From Paramecium octaurelia (taxonomy: Eukaryota > Ciliophora > Oligohymenophorea > Peniculida > Parameciidae): a stretch of 64,000 nt of DNA. Of this stretch, positions 36,807-49,532 are shown piece after piece. Each line of letters opens with the position of its first letter. Within the stretch, counting starts at the first letter, position 1. The notes beneath the pieces were generated by a model, which had not been told where the DNA came from, made no database searches, and worked only from the letters and a program-made list of their open reading frames with translations. The translations under genes were made by a program, and so were the position numbers. The stretch lies in NCBI GenBank assembly GCA_905182995.1, contig CAJJDP010000083.1, forward strand, positions 191,515 through 255,514, given 5' to 3'.

Positions 36807-37281
36807 ATGCAAAATTAAGAGTCCCAATAGAATCCCTCAGTATTCTTTCCAATTTATTCTCAAGCCTGACACTCAACAATAAGTTTGCTAAACCTATCAA
36901 GCTACCACTGAATTCTTTGATCAACTACCCAATTGCATCACAAGTAATTTCCAATCCTAAAATCCCTAGCTCTCAAAAAGCAATACCTTCTAGACAAAGC
37001 AAGCGTCAATACAAGATTTGTATTATTGTGTCTGACAACCCTGACCACAGCAGGCTTAACAGCAAGATGTAAATCATTATATTATGCAGTCACTCCATCA
37101 TTTATCAAAGTAACAAGGAATACCATTTTCAGTTATTTAGGTGCAGGTCTCTTCATTGTACCAGAAGTATTTAACCCGTACTTAATATACAGATAATGAT
37201 TATTATAGAACACAAAATACAATTAATCAAAATCATTCTTCCATCATCCTTAGGCATAACTTCAAACCTAGCGAAATATGA
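36807..37281 (+). CDS. small Gln/Asn-rich hypothetical protein
   Basis: Introns at 36840-36864 (ends AAG) and 37030-37050 (ends CAG) give 142 residues, divisible by three. It begins MQNQESQQNPS and ends HSSIILRHNFKPSEI. The composition is Gln, Asn, Ser and Thr with scattered aromatics. No known domain. Its ATG is 31 bp from the divergent TOR start, so both must share one very small promoter region. Confidence 0.5.
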
Positions 37282-37650
37282 AAAAGGGAATTACAATAGA
37301 GCAAGTCCCCCAATTTTAGCATATATCTAAATTAATACTTAATACACTATTTTGTATCAACCAATTAAAAATCATAATGAAGAGGATTAAACAAGTTATA
37401 ACATCATCTCCTTCTTTAGTAGCTAGTAACATTCCTATTTTCATGTTTTTATGCTCTAATTTATGAAAGTCTAAAATTGTTCAACAAATTTTAAAATCAT
37501 CCCTTTTTCATTGCTATATCTAGTGAATATATCCTTAATTTAAATTTAGCTTTAGTATTAATTTTTACGATTATATTTTATTTTATTTTGTTATGCAAAT
37601 TTGAGTATTTTGTTACTCAAAATTATGTATAAATAATATTCATAAACTTA
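37282..37650. other. intergenic, AT-rich
   Basis: One frame lacks TGA across most of this stretch, but its Ile/Leu/Phe/Gln composition looks like AT-rich noise. Nothing else recognised. Confidence 0.4.
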
Positions 37651-39872
37651 ATGACTGAAACTACTAATGTTCAATCCATAGGGTATTTGCCACCGTAAAT
37701 ATCAAGCCATTACATTACTTTTGAGAAGGGTTCAAAGGTGTTATTGTTTCTGAATTACTTCTAAATTGATGATCAATCCTTAATTTTAATCTCTCCAAGG
37801 AACTTTGAATATAGCAATTTAAGTAACTGAGATTTATAAGAAATTCATAGGCTTCACCATGTTTAGTTCAAATATATCACCTACATATAGGACTTCCAAA
37901 AAATTATTAGTTTCCATGGAATAGTTTAAGTCAATTGTGAGTTTCAATATTTTGCTATTTTGTGATCTGTATTAAAACAACTCAGCTAAGACATATTCCA
38001 AACAAGCTCGAAGTGTTGAGTCTTTTATTAACCCAAATTAATGCGATTAAGTGAATATACTCACAGTTCCTGGAGAACAAGAGATTGACTTTAAAAAAGT
38101 GCAACAATTTTTAGATTGCAAATTCAAATCTATCAAATAACTCTATAAATCCAATAGTTTAGCGTATATGGACAGTCCCTATAAATTGTACGATGTTTTA
38201 TATCGCTTTGACAAAAATACACTGTTGATTGAGTATTTTAGATTTCTGATCGACAATCAAATCTACAACGAGTTAAGTGACATTTAGCAGCATTATCAAG
38301 TTACCAACTTAGACATTACTCTATATAAATTCTTTGATAGTAAAGAGCTGCCTAATTCTATGAACTCGGTCTAAGCTATTCGTAAGAAGTTCAACAATTA
38401 AACAAGAGATTAACACTTCTATTTATTACAACAAATGAAACACATAAATTAAATGCACCATTAAGCGGATTATTAAAATTTGAGTATATTATATATTTTA
38501 GATTATTTTAGTTTGTCCAGATTGTTAGAATACTTCTAAATGTTCATTTCTAGTATCTAAAAGTTAATAAATATTTTTGGCTGGTGAAAGCGAACTGTTC
38601 GCTTATCCTGTACCGATTGAATATGTGAATTTGATTGGTAGACTGTTCTCTTAATTAATATGTCAGATGATGCATTATGCAAAAACTTAGAATGTCTATA
38701 ATAGAATGAATAATATTGCCTAGATAGAACGAATAGAAGAAGCAATCTCATGTCCATCTTTTAACTTGGAAAGGAACTACCAGAACCTTGAAATGTTGGG
38801 AGACTCAGTTATTAAGTATCTAACATCAGCGATGTTGTTTGAAGATAAAGGATTAAACAATGAAAGTCTATTGTCTTCCCTTAGAATTAAATTAATCACC
38901 AACAAACATTTGTCTGATGTGTATTCAATTCTGCAAATGCGAACAATGAATTCAAAGATACATTACAAAAAAGTAAGAAATCATATGACCATGACTATAA
39001 ATGATGTGGATGACTTCAAATTATCAAGAAAACAATAAGCCGATATTTACGAGGCTATATGTGGTGCCTGTTACATTCGAGATTACGAATTCAGTGATGT
39101 GATCAAATTCTTTAAATTGACTAATTTTGGATTTCAGGGCGTTTTTCCAAATTTCTACACTGGCAATTGTCTAATTCAATTTCCCGATGTCTAAAATAGT
39201 GGAATATATCCTTTGAAATAACAGAAGTAAATAAAACCGTTTGTTCAAAATTCAATTTACAATCAATCCCTCGATAAGTTCGAATAGTTTTTGGGTTGCA
39301 AATTATCTCGACTCAATGAAGCGATGACAGTTGAAGATTACGAAAGACTTGAATTCTTGGGAGATGCAATACTTGAATTCTTGATTGTTGCAAATGTACA
39401 TAAGGAGTGTGAGAAATATTACTACTCTCAAGATTAGTAATAGATGTGTAGAGAAGGTAAATTTGAATCGAAGTTGCTGTTGTGTCCAGGCATGTTACAT
39501 ATAGCTAAGATCTCCTTACTTGATAACGGATTCATGGGCACAATGGCTCTGTATTATGGATATCATCAATATGCTATAGGGTTGTGTCAGGATACTTAAA
39601 ATGAGATAGAGAAAGTGTTGGAGGCACTTAGATAGGAAGAATTCAATGAGTTCTACTTAATTAATTAATATTCTACTTAGATTCCGAAGATTATGAGCGA
39701 CCTCTGGGAGAGTGTGGCTGCTTGCATTATGATTGAGTATGGATGGGAGGGAGTGGTCAAGGTTTATGGCGAAATGTATAAGCCCTATATTCAATATGTC
39801 GTGTAGAATATTTATTCTGTTTACGATTACCATTAATTGATAAATCGAAATATCCAAATAGAAAAAAATTGA
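37651..39872 (+). CDS. Dicer-like protein with two RNase III domains and no helicase
   Basis: Introns at 37823-37850 and 38484-38511 give 721 residues, divisible by three. There is no DExD helicase. A middle region with CPDCQNTSKCSFLVS and FAYPVPIEYVNLIGRLF may be platform/PAZ-like. RNase III domain A: NLERNYQNLEMLGDSVIKYL with downstream QADIYEAICGACYI. RNase III domain B: DYERLEFLGDAILEFLIV with downstream PKIMSDLWESVAACIMIEYG. Both signature loops keep the Glu, Gly-Asp and second acidic cluster, so both sites look catalytic. Helicase-less, paired-RNase-III proteins of this size are typical of the ciliate Dcl group that makes scnRNA or iesRNA during macronuclear development. Which paralogue this is cannot be told here. 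Confidence 0.88.
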
Positions 39873-39897
39873 TTGTCTTATTATTTATAAATAACAA

Positions 39898-41020
39898 ATC
39901 TAGATTTAATATACTCCTGATGAATAACTCACCTTCCAATATTTCTTTACAATCTGCGATAAGACAGTAAATATTTATATGAAAGATGGCACTTAAGCAA
40001 TCAAGGTTAAACATGTAAAAGCTTTGTTCTCTAAATCTGGATTGAGTCAAAATAAATTAAAAGAAATTTGGAATCTATGTAATATTGGAAAAGGGCTATT
40101 TGAACAAAAAGAGAATTTATTGTTGCTTTGCATTTGGTTTAATTGTGTTCTAAATGTAAACACCCTTTACCAACCAACTTACCTGATTCTTTACTATAGA
40201 TTGCTGCAAGAATCACCATTAACTCAAGGAATAGATCAGGGTCAAATCAAAATGCAGTTCCTCAATAAAGATTTGGTTCCAATCCTAATTTACTCGTTTA
40301 GCCTTAAAGAAGATTAGGATCAAATGACAATGAGGGAATTTAACAGTTTTAAGCTTTTCAATAGGTATTGAACCATCAAATGAGAAAATGTAGAATTAAT
40401 TGAATGAATTTTACTAAAATACTGAACTTTAAATCAAAGAAGACATTTAATAGTTGAAAGCCTAGAAAGAAATGATTGATTTTTAGACTGAAATCGATGA
40501 TGTCAAATTTGTAATAACATTATAGAGTTGTAAATGAAGAACCTAACACAATTCGAACTTTGAAATAAGAATTAAAATTTAAAATAACAAATGGGAATTT
40601 AAATAAATATCAATAAGGATTAATATTATCAATTATAATAAGAATCATAATTAAAATAAGATGATCTTCAACCCCATTATTAGCTTTAATAATCGAGCCA
40701 ACAACCTCAGCAATTCAACTTTGGATTTTAAAATAATTATGTAAATATGTAGTATTAAATAGAAGTATGATAATAGTAGCCCTTTACCTAAAGCAATATA
40801 AATTAATTAACAGCCGTAATAGTCAATAAATCTACTTGATCTAGATTCATTTTTAAAATAATCCGGCATATTAAAAAATCCAAACAGTGTATAGAGAATT
40901 AAAAAAAAAGAGTAACGTTTGCATAACACCTAGATATTTTTCTCTTGTGATTTATAACTAAATTAAAAATATATATAAATTTAATCATTTGAGTTTTCTT
41001 GGCTTATCAGAAACATCTGA
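39898..41020 (+). CDS. EH-domain protein with clathrin box (EPS15-like adaptor)
   Basis: The EH fold begins at YTPDEQLTFQYFFTICDKT and continues ALFSKSGLSQNKLKEIWNL to DLVPILIYSFSLKEDQDQ. A 19-nt intron near 40343-40361 leads to a coiled coil (NQLNEFYQNTELQIKEDIQQ). A Gln-rich stretch follows, then after a 22-nt intron QSINLLDLDSFL, where LLDLD matches the clathrin-box consensus. EH plus coiled coil plus clathrin box is the plan of EPS15/Ede1 endocytic adaptors. Two problems remain: no ATG is found in frame before the EH domain, and the frame is not continuous between about 40510 and 40600. The 3' end as called overlaps the convergent gene by ~36 bp. Confidence 0.6.
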
Positions 41021-42296
41021 AATATTAAGTTCACTCTACATTTATTGCAGTTTATCTTCCATTCTTCCAATAACATTTTAACATTTATATAAAAATTATT
41101 CTTGGAACTCTCTACCAGATCTCTAGCCATCATCTCCTTCAATCAAATGGAAACTGTTTTTTTAAAAGGGATACTCCCTTTAATTCTTTGTTTCCTTTAA
41201 CTATTACTATTATAATTGATGATTAATTTTATTATTCGTAAAAAATGTTTTTGGTTATCTATGTGAAACAGGCTACGTGTAGATGATGTTTGTATTCACG
41301 GGTTGTGTATAAGTATATGAAGGCTATGTGTATGCAGGTTATGAATATGTCGGCTAAGTTTGTATAGATAATGCTGGCTAAATATATTATTCATATTGTA
41401 AGGGTGAACTCAGCATCTATTGTGATTATGGTTAAAAGTTCTACTATGGTAATTATTGTTCTTGTTAATATGGAGTCACAGCTGATTGTGGAATTACCTA
41501 TGATTGGATATAAGGTAAATTATTCTCAGGTTTAGGTTACATTTGCTTTTTATCCCTTTCAATTATTCTTTCATATTGAGAAAGTAATTCCTTCTAATCC
41601 TTCACTACCCCTTATAATTTAGTAACTTCATCTTTGTGTTATTCATATAACTAGTCATACTTCTACTTCTCCTCATTAATTTTATTTGTTAATATGATAT
41701 TTCTATTTTTTAATTCTATCATCTGATCCTCGATTGCCATTTGTTATTAATAAAAGGAATTTTAAGTGTCTAGTTTTTCAATTTCATTCAATTTTTCATA
41801 TGATTAGATCAATCCACTTTAATTGTCTATGATACCTTGTAACTTTTTGATTTCCTCGTAATGCTGTGACTGCTACTTTTCTAACTATTTATTGAATTCA
41901 TCTCTCTATTATTTGATGGTAATTTCCTTTTACAAATTTTATTGTCTACTCTCATCCAATTAGACTATGAGTTTTTCATTTTATTATTTGAGAGTTGTAA
42001 TCTATTCAATTTATTGTTCAATCACATATTAAGACTCCTAGTTCTCCCTACTTAACTACTCATTTTCCTGCTAATAATCTTATGTAAATTTCATTTTTAC
42101 TTTGGTTGTCATAAGATAACTAATGTATAGTCTCTTATACTCTTTAGACTTCCGAGGCCCATTCTTCTTTTAGCTATTACTTTTCTTGCACTTCCTGAGT
42201 GGCTTCTTTGAGTTATTATTTGAGAATGTAATTTTGTTACAGCAGTAGGGCTAGACTGCCTTTGATTTCTTGATATTTGATCTGATAATCAGACAT
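40985..42296 (-). CDS. coiled-coil protein with Gln/Pro/Tyr-rich C-terminal region
   Basis: One 22-nt intron (3' AAG) near the 5' end gives 429 residues from the ATG at 42296 to the TGA at 40985. Residues ~15-250 form a long coiled coil (EIKGSLALLLQQNYILKQQL; QRVQETIHQLSYDNQNYQQE; KKLQGIIDNQSGLIQSYEKL). Residues ~255-350 are Gln/Pro/Tyr-rich with repeats such as YSQPAYTQPSYTYTQPV. The C-terminus is again helical. It is probably cytoskeletal or a scaffold. The opposite strand shows a striking Cys/Gly/Tyr frame that is only the mirror of these repeats. Confidence 0.65.
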
Positions 42297-42346
42297 TGGA
42301 GATGAAAGGCTAATAAATTTGAAAATAAAATAGTTATATAATAATA

Positions 42347-43596
42347 TCATTTTTGGTGATTCCCATTAGCCCTGATTGGTTTAGGCTTTTTGTTTGGGCT
42401 TTTCACTTTCGATACCTTTGCTTGAGTCTTCACTTTGGTGGAGGCTTGTTAGATCTGTTACTTCTATTAGATTGAAGCTCTAGAGTTATAAGCATTTTCT
42501 AAATTATAAATTTATTTGGATTTCCTGAATTATGCGGACTATTGAGTATCCGTCATAAACTGCTATTTGTCAATCTTCTGAGGGGACTCATTATGAAAAT
42601 TAAGGTTCTTATTGACATGAGATTCACTCAAGACTTTCTTAACATCTTCATAACAAGGATTGAATATTTGATTAGTGGGAAGTTCCTCATTTTTTATTTG
42701 TGAAACTTGTAGTGGAATTTCAATTTATTTTAATGAATTAGTTATCATCTTGAAAGTGGGTCTTAGAGTGGGTTTAACGTTAACGCAATCTTAGATTAAT
42801 TATTTGATGTGAGCTAAGAAATAGCTAAATATTATTTACTTGGTATTTGTAATTATTCAATAGAATGAGCATAGGAAGACAAATTGTCTTTGAGTGCCAA
42901 ATTCTTATAATCATAAATTGATGCATCTTTAGGATGAACTCCAGTTAATAGATTTATCATCATGATTCCAAAATTAAAAATAACAGCTGATTCACTGTTG
43001 AATGAAGGAGGACAATTAACTTTCAAAGAATTCATTACTTCAGGTGCAATCATCCAGTCATCCTTAGACACTTCATTAAAGTAGAGTTATTCATAATCAG
43101 AAATTTCTGTAAATAATTAAGTATTAACAACTTTAGCTCGATCTCCAAATTGAAGGATTTTGGCAGGACAAAACTGACAATTGTTTACTCCTTGTTAATC
43201 CATTACTGAAAGGGCTTGGATTATGTCTAGCATAAATGATTTAACATCTTTTAGTTATTGAATAGGTTAATCTGAATAATCGGCTGTTAAATATATTTTG
43301 ACATAATTTGAGCAGAACTCCTCTTGTTTTTAGGTTTCCAAACGGTTGATACAAATTAAGGAAGAACAGTTTGGTTGGTTTTAGGATAGTACATCTTTGA
43401 CTATCATTTTTTTGAGGGAATCCATTTGATCTTTATATTGGGACTCCTCCACAATAACAGTCTTTAGGCACTGCAATTAATCAGCGGGTCCTTTGTAAAC
43501 CTTGATGTGTCCAAATAAAGGATGTGATTTGATTTCTCTTATAAATGTCCATTCAGTTGAATGAGCAATACTTGGTTTGATTTATTCGTTACCCAT
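42347..43596 (-). CDS. divergent protein kinase-like protein (probable pseudokinase)
   Basis: A single 26-nt intron near 42810-42835 gives 407 residues. C-lobe landmarks are recognisable: DDWMIAPEVMNSL (APE), AVIFNFGIMMINLLTGVHP and LIQDCVNVKPTLRPTFKMIT (C-terminal RP-x-F). The expected HRD catalytic loop and DFG motif are replaced (QGVNNCQFCPAKILQFGDRA), and there is no clear Gly loop or VAIK Lys. The fold is therefore probably kept without catalysis. The last ~120 residues are Gln/Lys/Ser-rich. It lies 27 bp from the next gene on the same strand. Confidence 0.65.
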
Positions 43597-43623
43597 TAAT
43601 TTTAATTAAATTTAATATACATA

Positions 43624-44625
43624 TCATAACATGCCATAAGTTTTAGGTAAGTATTTTTGCAGCAATTCTGAATGGATGCTTGATAAATTTCCATAAGGAT
43701 TGTCAAAGGATTTATCTTTGGGATTGTATTCATAATGTTAACCAGCCAATCCAACGAAATCTCCCTTATCATACAATTTAAGCTCTTACACCAAATGTCT
43801 TAAACAATGCTTCAGGAGCACAAATATCCCATTTACTCATTCCTACGCCCAAACAAATGAACATGTCAGTTTCACCCTCCAGAACAGTAAGACTCTTTTT
43901 CCCTGATCCTCCCACCTGATACAATGAGCAACCCAAAGATTTGATCTTCTGCAATTCTTGATTGCTCAACCTGTTCCTCTGAGTACACAATCTCACATTC
44001 GATGGGTCAAATTGGGGTTTCTTCAATTCTTATGGAATTTTTGAGGAGCAATCATATGTGTAGAACACTCTTTGCTGTGGATGATGACCAAAGTAGATTT
44101 TGGGTCTGAATTCATGTGAGTTTTGAGGTTCTTGCACTTTAATAAAAGGTTGTGAGATGATTCCCATCAAGGCCTATTTTTTATAGGAAACTCCAATCAA
44201 TGTCGTAACATTTTCATAATCGCCTTTGACAAAGTCTAATGTGCCATCCAGAGGATCAACCCAAACACATAGATCATCAATTTCATATTGTGTTCTGATC
44301 AGATGACTCTCATGTGTTTTATTGAAAATATCCTCATCATACAATTAGAGATGAGTATCAGGCAAATCAATGGGTTGAGTATACGAAATGGATTCCTCTC
44401 CAATTATAGTTAACTTAGGCCTTGGTTAATCCAACACTAATACCAATGTCTATGCAATTATTAAACTATGTATGTTTGTGCTTATATATCAGCTATGGTG
44501 ACAGGATCATCAACCCCTTTCCATTTCTGACCAATATCTTTGGACAATCTGACTGAATTGATAATTTTAGCTGAATTGTAAGCTAATTAAATGGCCACTG
44601 AAAAGAATTCGTGCACTTTGAGCAT
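43624..44625 (-). CDS. BPNT1/inositol monophosphatase-like phosphatase
   Basis: Two introns of 23 and 25 nt, both ending AAG, give 317 residues. Lithium-sensitive phosphatase motifs are clear: DDPVTIADIQAQ, PKLTIIGEES, VWVDPLDGTLDFVKG (metal and phosphate site) and MSKWDICAPEALFKTFGG. The order and the WD-x-CAPE form match BPNT1 (3'(2'),5'-bisphosphate nucleotidase) better than plain IMPase. The reaction would be removal of 3'-phosphate from PAP to AMP. The metal-binding Asp residues and the Glu are intact. Confidence 0.85.
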
Positions 44626-44983
44626 TTTTAATAATAAATATCAATAGTGAGTGAATTATTATCAGTAGTATAATTCAAAAAGACATCAATATTAATCTAG
44701 AGACATTAAAATAAGCACTTCTAATAGACATCAATACACGATATGGAAAATTAATCTAATCTAAATTATCTGAAAATTTAGTACTCAAAAAGAAATGAAA
44801 CATTTAAATATTTTAGATAACTTAATTAATCCTCATATGCTAATCAGAAAATTCATTGTTTTGAATTTCCTATTAATTTGATTACATTATTAAAGCAAAG
44901 AGTATTTTATACAAATTCTCTCTTATTTATATTTGTAAATGTTGAATACCTTATATAAAATTTCTTTAATAATTAATTAATTA
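44626..44983. other. intergenic between divergent genes
   Basis: AT-rich, no supported gene. It presumably holds the BPNT1-like and listerin promoters. Confidence 0.45.
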
Positions 44984-47900
44984 ATGATCAATCAAACCAC
45001 AAACTTATTCAGCTAACTAGCTAATCAATACTTGAAAGGGGAGATCGAACAAGATGTAATTACAGATCCAGAAATCCAGAAGATTGTTCATGGTCTCCAA
45101 AAAAAGAGTGAGACAACCAAAAGCAAAACATTATCGGAACTCAAAACTCTATTGCCAAACAAATCACAGGAGTTCTTCGATCAATTTACACCTACATTTG
45201 TAAATATATATAGAAGATATGTTGATAACGAGTATGAAAGAAGAGTTTTGGAACTGGCCAATCAAGTGCTATCCTTAATTTGTGAATACGGAAAAAAATC
45301 CTTGTCCAAGAAGTTCAAACAATTGTTTCCACAATGGTTTATCATGATGAATGATTACAATTCCGAAGTACCAATCTACTTCATTCATTAATTAGATCTC
45401 AACTGCTGCTATGAACGCCTTTCAAGTTGCATTCCCAACCAAAGAAAAATAAGTGCAAGCTATCAAAATGTGCAGCGATCAATACATAATTGACTTGAAG
45501 TTGTACCTGTCCCTCTCCATAGCCACCATCAAATAGGAATCCAATCTGGAAGATGAGAAAGTTGATCACATCTATGAAAGATTGAAAGTATCCACAATCA
45601 ACTCAATCAAAACAGCCATACAATGGAATCCCGATAATGACTTCATCGAATAAATCATGAAACTACTCGATTTTACCAACAAGACTACCATCATTGTGGA
45701 ATTGCTCAACACCCAAAAGACCAGAATCGTAGCAACTATCATCGAAACACTCCACTTTCTCTTGTCCAACGAAGTATCAGCTCCCTTTGTCCTCAATAAA
45801 AGCGATCCCCTACTCAAAAAGACTGTGTAACTCTTTGAACAAAAAGATCGCTTGATTGTAAGTGCCTTATGGAAAGGATTTGTTACTAAGCTATTCTAAA
45901 GAGTTCAATAGGATCAGATCTTAAAACTCTAAGGACTTGAAAATAAATCCTTGGAATTGATATCCAAGGCAGGTTTTGGAGTTGGTAAATTGTTGTATGA
46001 TCAATTGGTTGTATTTGTATCTCTGAATCCTGTCTACAGTGTGGTTGATATCAAAAAGGAAGAAGTCTACAGATAGAAATTAGCCTCCATGACAAAATTG
46101 CTCAATGCCATCCTATCTGGTATTACTCATGAAGAAAGTAGGTTTTTTTCAGAAAACTTAATCAATAGTTACTTTGAAACACTCTACTTTCTAATTTGCA
46201 AGAGAATGATTCCTCCTCTGATGCAATATAATCAATGTTTGGGATAAGTTAAAAATATCATTGTGCAATCAGTCAGATCAGTCCTCTAAAATACTCTGTC
46301 TCAATAAGGTGCTTAAGCCTATAATCATAGTCCTTATAAACAAGTACCAGCTAGTTTGTTGTAGTTCTTGAATATTTTAAAGGTCAAAGAGGAATAATAA
46401 GAATTCTTAAATGAAATTATTAAAGCTATTATGGCGGAGTTCAAGACTCTGCAATTAGATGACTATTCAGTCTTTGTGAACATAATTTAATAGCTACTCA
46501 AAGTTAAGGAGGAGAGTCCTGCCTACCAAGCTGTTTAACAGTATTTGATTTCAGTATTCGATGAAATCTACAACAATAACGATTTCAACAAAGGGTCTTA
46601 GCTTTTTGAAATCATTCCAAATTCTAAGAATTTTAAGAGGGACAACTTTGGTTAAAAGATTTAGGAAATAATCAATAATTTATTTAGTTCCATTGAAATT
46701 GTTTCATCAGAAGAAGTATTGAAGAGATGTGCCTAGATTAAGATATACATCTATAACTTGCAAAGAATAAATGAATAACAATTAATTGAATCCATTTTAT
46801 AAAAGATAATTGCTCAAGAGTACAAGCAAGTAATTCCAAAAGAAGAATAGCAATCTTTCAAATTATAATGGATTTGCTTACACAATCTTGTTGATGCAAG
46901 TCTAGACCCACAATTTTATCAAAAGTATTTGACTATGAAGGATTCTCAGTAAGAATATAATCTTATTGAGAAATTCGTTAAGTATTAACAATTATAATAG
47001 AACGAAACTTTTGTAACTAAGTTTTTAAGTTAGTCACTAAGCATCACAAATTTAAGTTAAAAAATATTCATTCCTTGCATCATTCAAAATGCTAATTAAT
47101 AAATCTTAAACATCTTGATTACTAAATACACCCAAATAGGCTAATAAGTTATCAAGACTATGGATAAAAATTACCTCCAAATATTCGAAGAATTATCATA
47201 CGTTATGAATAAATTGCAGCCATAATAATTAATATTTGATGTTCTGTTACAATTGTACTTAAAGAATCAAAGTCATAAAGGCACTTTTCTATTCAAGTTA
47301 ATTAACAAAAAATATTAGGATTTGTTTGTTCAGTTCTTCTAAACTACTTTGCCATCAATTAAAACTGATACCTTGAATTAACATCTTCATTTCTTCCAAG
47401 ATCTCTTTGCATAATTGAATAGCCAAGATTTATTATAGTTTTTGAATTTCAACTTTTAAAGTCCCATATCATGGAAAATCTTGTCTTTAATTGAAATTCC
47501 CTAGGATTACTTCAAAAAAATGTATTAGAATAACCAATTGGAATTATTGGCTGTATTTTTAGCTTCCAATTATTCATCCATCATGTTGTATGATCATAAG
47601 TTGAAGAGATTCATCTAAAATATCCTTGGAAATCAAATAATTCCCATCTTCTTAGACTCATATGAGCAATAGGAACCTAAAAGTTTGGATCTCATAAAGG
47701 TGCTGTTCAATAACACCGACATAGTTTATGGAGTGGCTCTTAAAAACCTAATTAAACAAATAACAATCGAGGAGAAAGAGAACAACTATAGGTCAAAATA
47801 AACCGATTTATTAGCATAACTAATTGTGGATTAACTTAAAATAGCTTTGGACGGGAACAATGTGAATAAGTTGATAACCATCAGACAAATAATAAATGTA

Positions 47901-49524
47901 GTAGATTTGAAGCAATAATTCTAAAATGTCTTGTAGACTTATTATCAAAGTAATAAGATTTCATATTTGGATTTGTATACTCTTTTGCTAAGATAGTAAC
48001 CAAATCTTTTAGAATTAGAGGATGAGGCGGAATTAGATAAGATTATAAAATTGTTATTTGAGATGAATTTGGAATCAAATTATGATAAAATGGTTGCCTT
48101 TGACTTTATAAACTTAATATGTGAAAGAAAGACCATCACTCCTTTTGCAGCATACATTAAATAAATTAATAATTTGTTTAGATAACTATTTTAATAGAAT
48201 GTTCAATTGAAACGATTCTATTCATTCAGTATAGTGTCAGCACTTTAATTTGTGAGAAAGATATTGAACTTCATTGAAGCATTTCCAATAGAATTCTTAG
48301 ATTATCTGAATTTCGAATTAACAGATTCCTTATTATAAATAATTCAATTTTGCGAAAATCCAAATCCAGAGTTCATGGATGAACAAAATGATACTCTCTT
48401 TATAGAATATGCAGAAACTCTATTACGTTGTATTCAGATGGAACAATGGTAAAAGATCGACGATACAATTTATTATCAATTATTGTAATGTCCATTCATT
48501 AGTATCTAAAAGGCTGCATTTATTGCATTAAAGAACATATAAGATCACAGTGGTTTGAGTGCAGTTTTGGATGGATTTGATATGAAAAAAGAAGAAATGA
48601 GAAGATTGAGACAAGAAGATGAGGAGGATGTGGAAGATATCATAACATTCCCCCTTGATGGTAAAATATTAACCAATCTATTGGCTTGGCTGGTTGTTTT
48701 GTAGAATAAGAATTGTGTTCAATTCAAAGATAAGTATCCTACCTACTTGAGCAACCTTCTATATATATTATAATTCTTAAATGACAACGGAGTCATGGCG
48801 AGATTCAATTATAAGGAAATTTATTAGTAGGATTTAAATCTGATGGTGATTTAAGATGACCAATCTGAATTATTAAAGATGATTGTCATTTCATTTTATT
48901 AGTTTATTGTTGCATAGTAGAGTTATTTTAAGTAATGGTACAATTAGGAATGCAATACAACTTAGAAGAAATAATTAGAGGATTTGCTCTAGATTATCAG
49001 TAAAGCAATTTACACAAGGGAAATTGAATTGATCGAATTAAATTAAGAAGAATGGCGTAGTGAAGGTTTCGATATTTTCATTTCTAAGAATCAATAAGAA
49101 ATAACTGCAACCTATTAAAAGGAAGAATAAAAAATAGAAATCCTTATTTAAGTTCCAGTTGGTTTTCCATTGAAACCTTTGAAAGTGGAAACTAAGAAAG
49201 GAGTTAAGATTAGTGAAGACAAATTAAAAAAGTGGAGTTTGATGATAAGAATGATCTTACAGAATGAAAATGATACTATATTAACAGCTTTGAAACTATG
49301 GAAGAAAAACATTGATTAACAATTCTAAGGTATAAATCAATTTACTAATTAATTTAGATTTGGAGGAATGTGCTATTTGTTATTATATCATCCATTAGAA
49401 TGGAGAGTTACCAAAGATGGCTTGTAGAACATGCAAACATAAATTCCATTCAACTTGTATTTAGAAATGGTTTCATAGTAGCAACAAAAGCGATTGCCCC
49501 TTATGCAAGAGTTAATTTTTATGA
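44984..49524 (+). CDS. LTN1: listerin, E3 ubiquitin ligase of ribosome quality control
   Basis: Only two introns, both 28 nt (about 45366-45393 and 49330-49357); spliced length is 1,494 codons, close to yeast Ltn1. The N-terminus resembles the listerin N-domain (VHGLQKKSETTKSKTLSELK). The body is a long helical-repeat region rich in Gln. The last ~50 residues form the listerin-type RING-CH-like finger: LEECAICYYIIHQNGELPKM, ACRTCKHKFHSTCIQKWFHS, SNKSDCPLCKSQFL, ending at the TGA. In the ribosome quality control pathway, listerin ubiquitinates nascent chains stuck on split 60S subunits. It converges with the TPR gene, 8 bp apart. Confidence 0.92.
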
Positions 49525-49532
49525 TAAAGAAA

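Noticed and set aside
41245-41579. Plus-strand Cys/Gly/Tyr-rich frame with GYV-like repeats, tempting as a secreted protein
   Set aside because: It is exactly antisense to the Gln/Pro/Tyr-rich repeats of the minus-strand coiled-coil gene, whose frame is continuous from 42296 to 40985 with spliced length divisible by three.
45572-45817. Minus-strand 81-codon frame inside listerin
   Set aside because: Antisense to the uninterrupted listerin frame.
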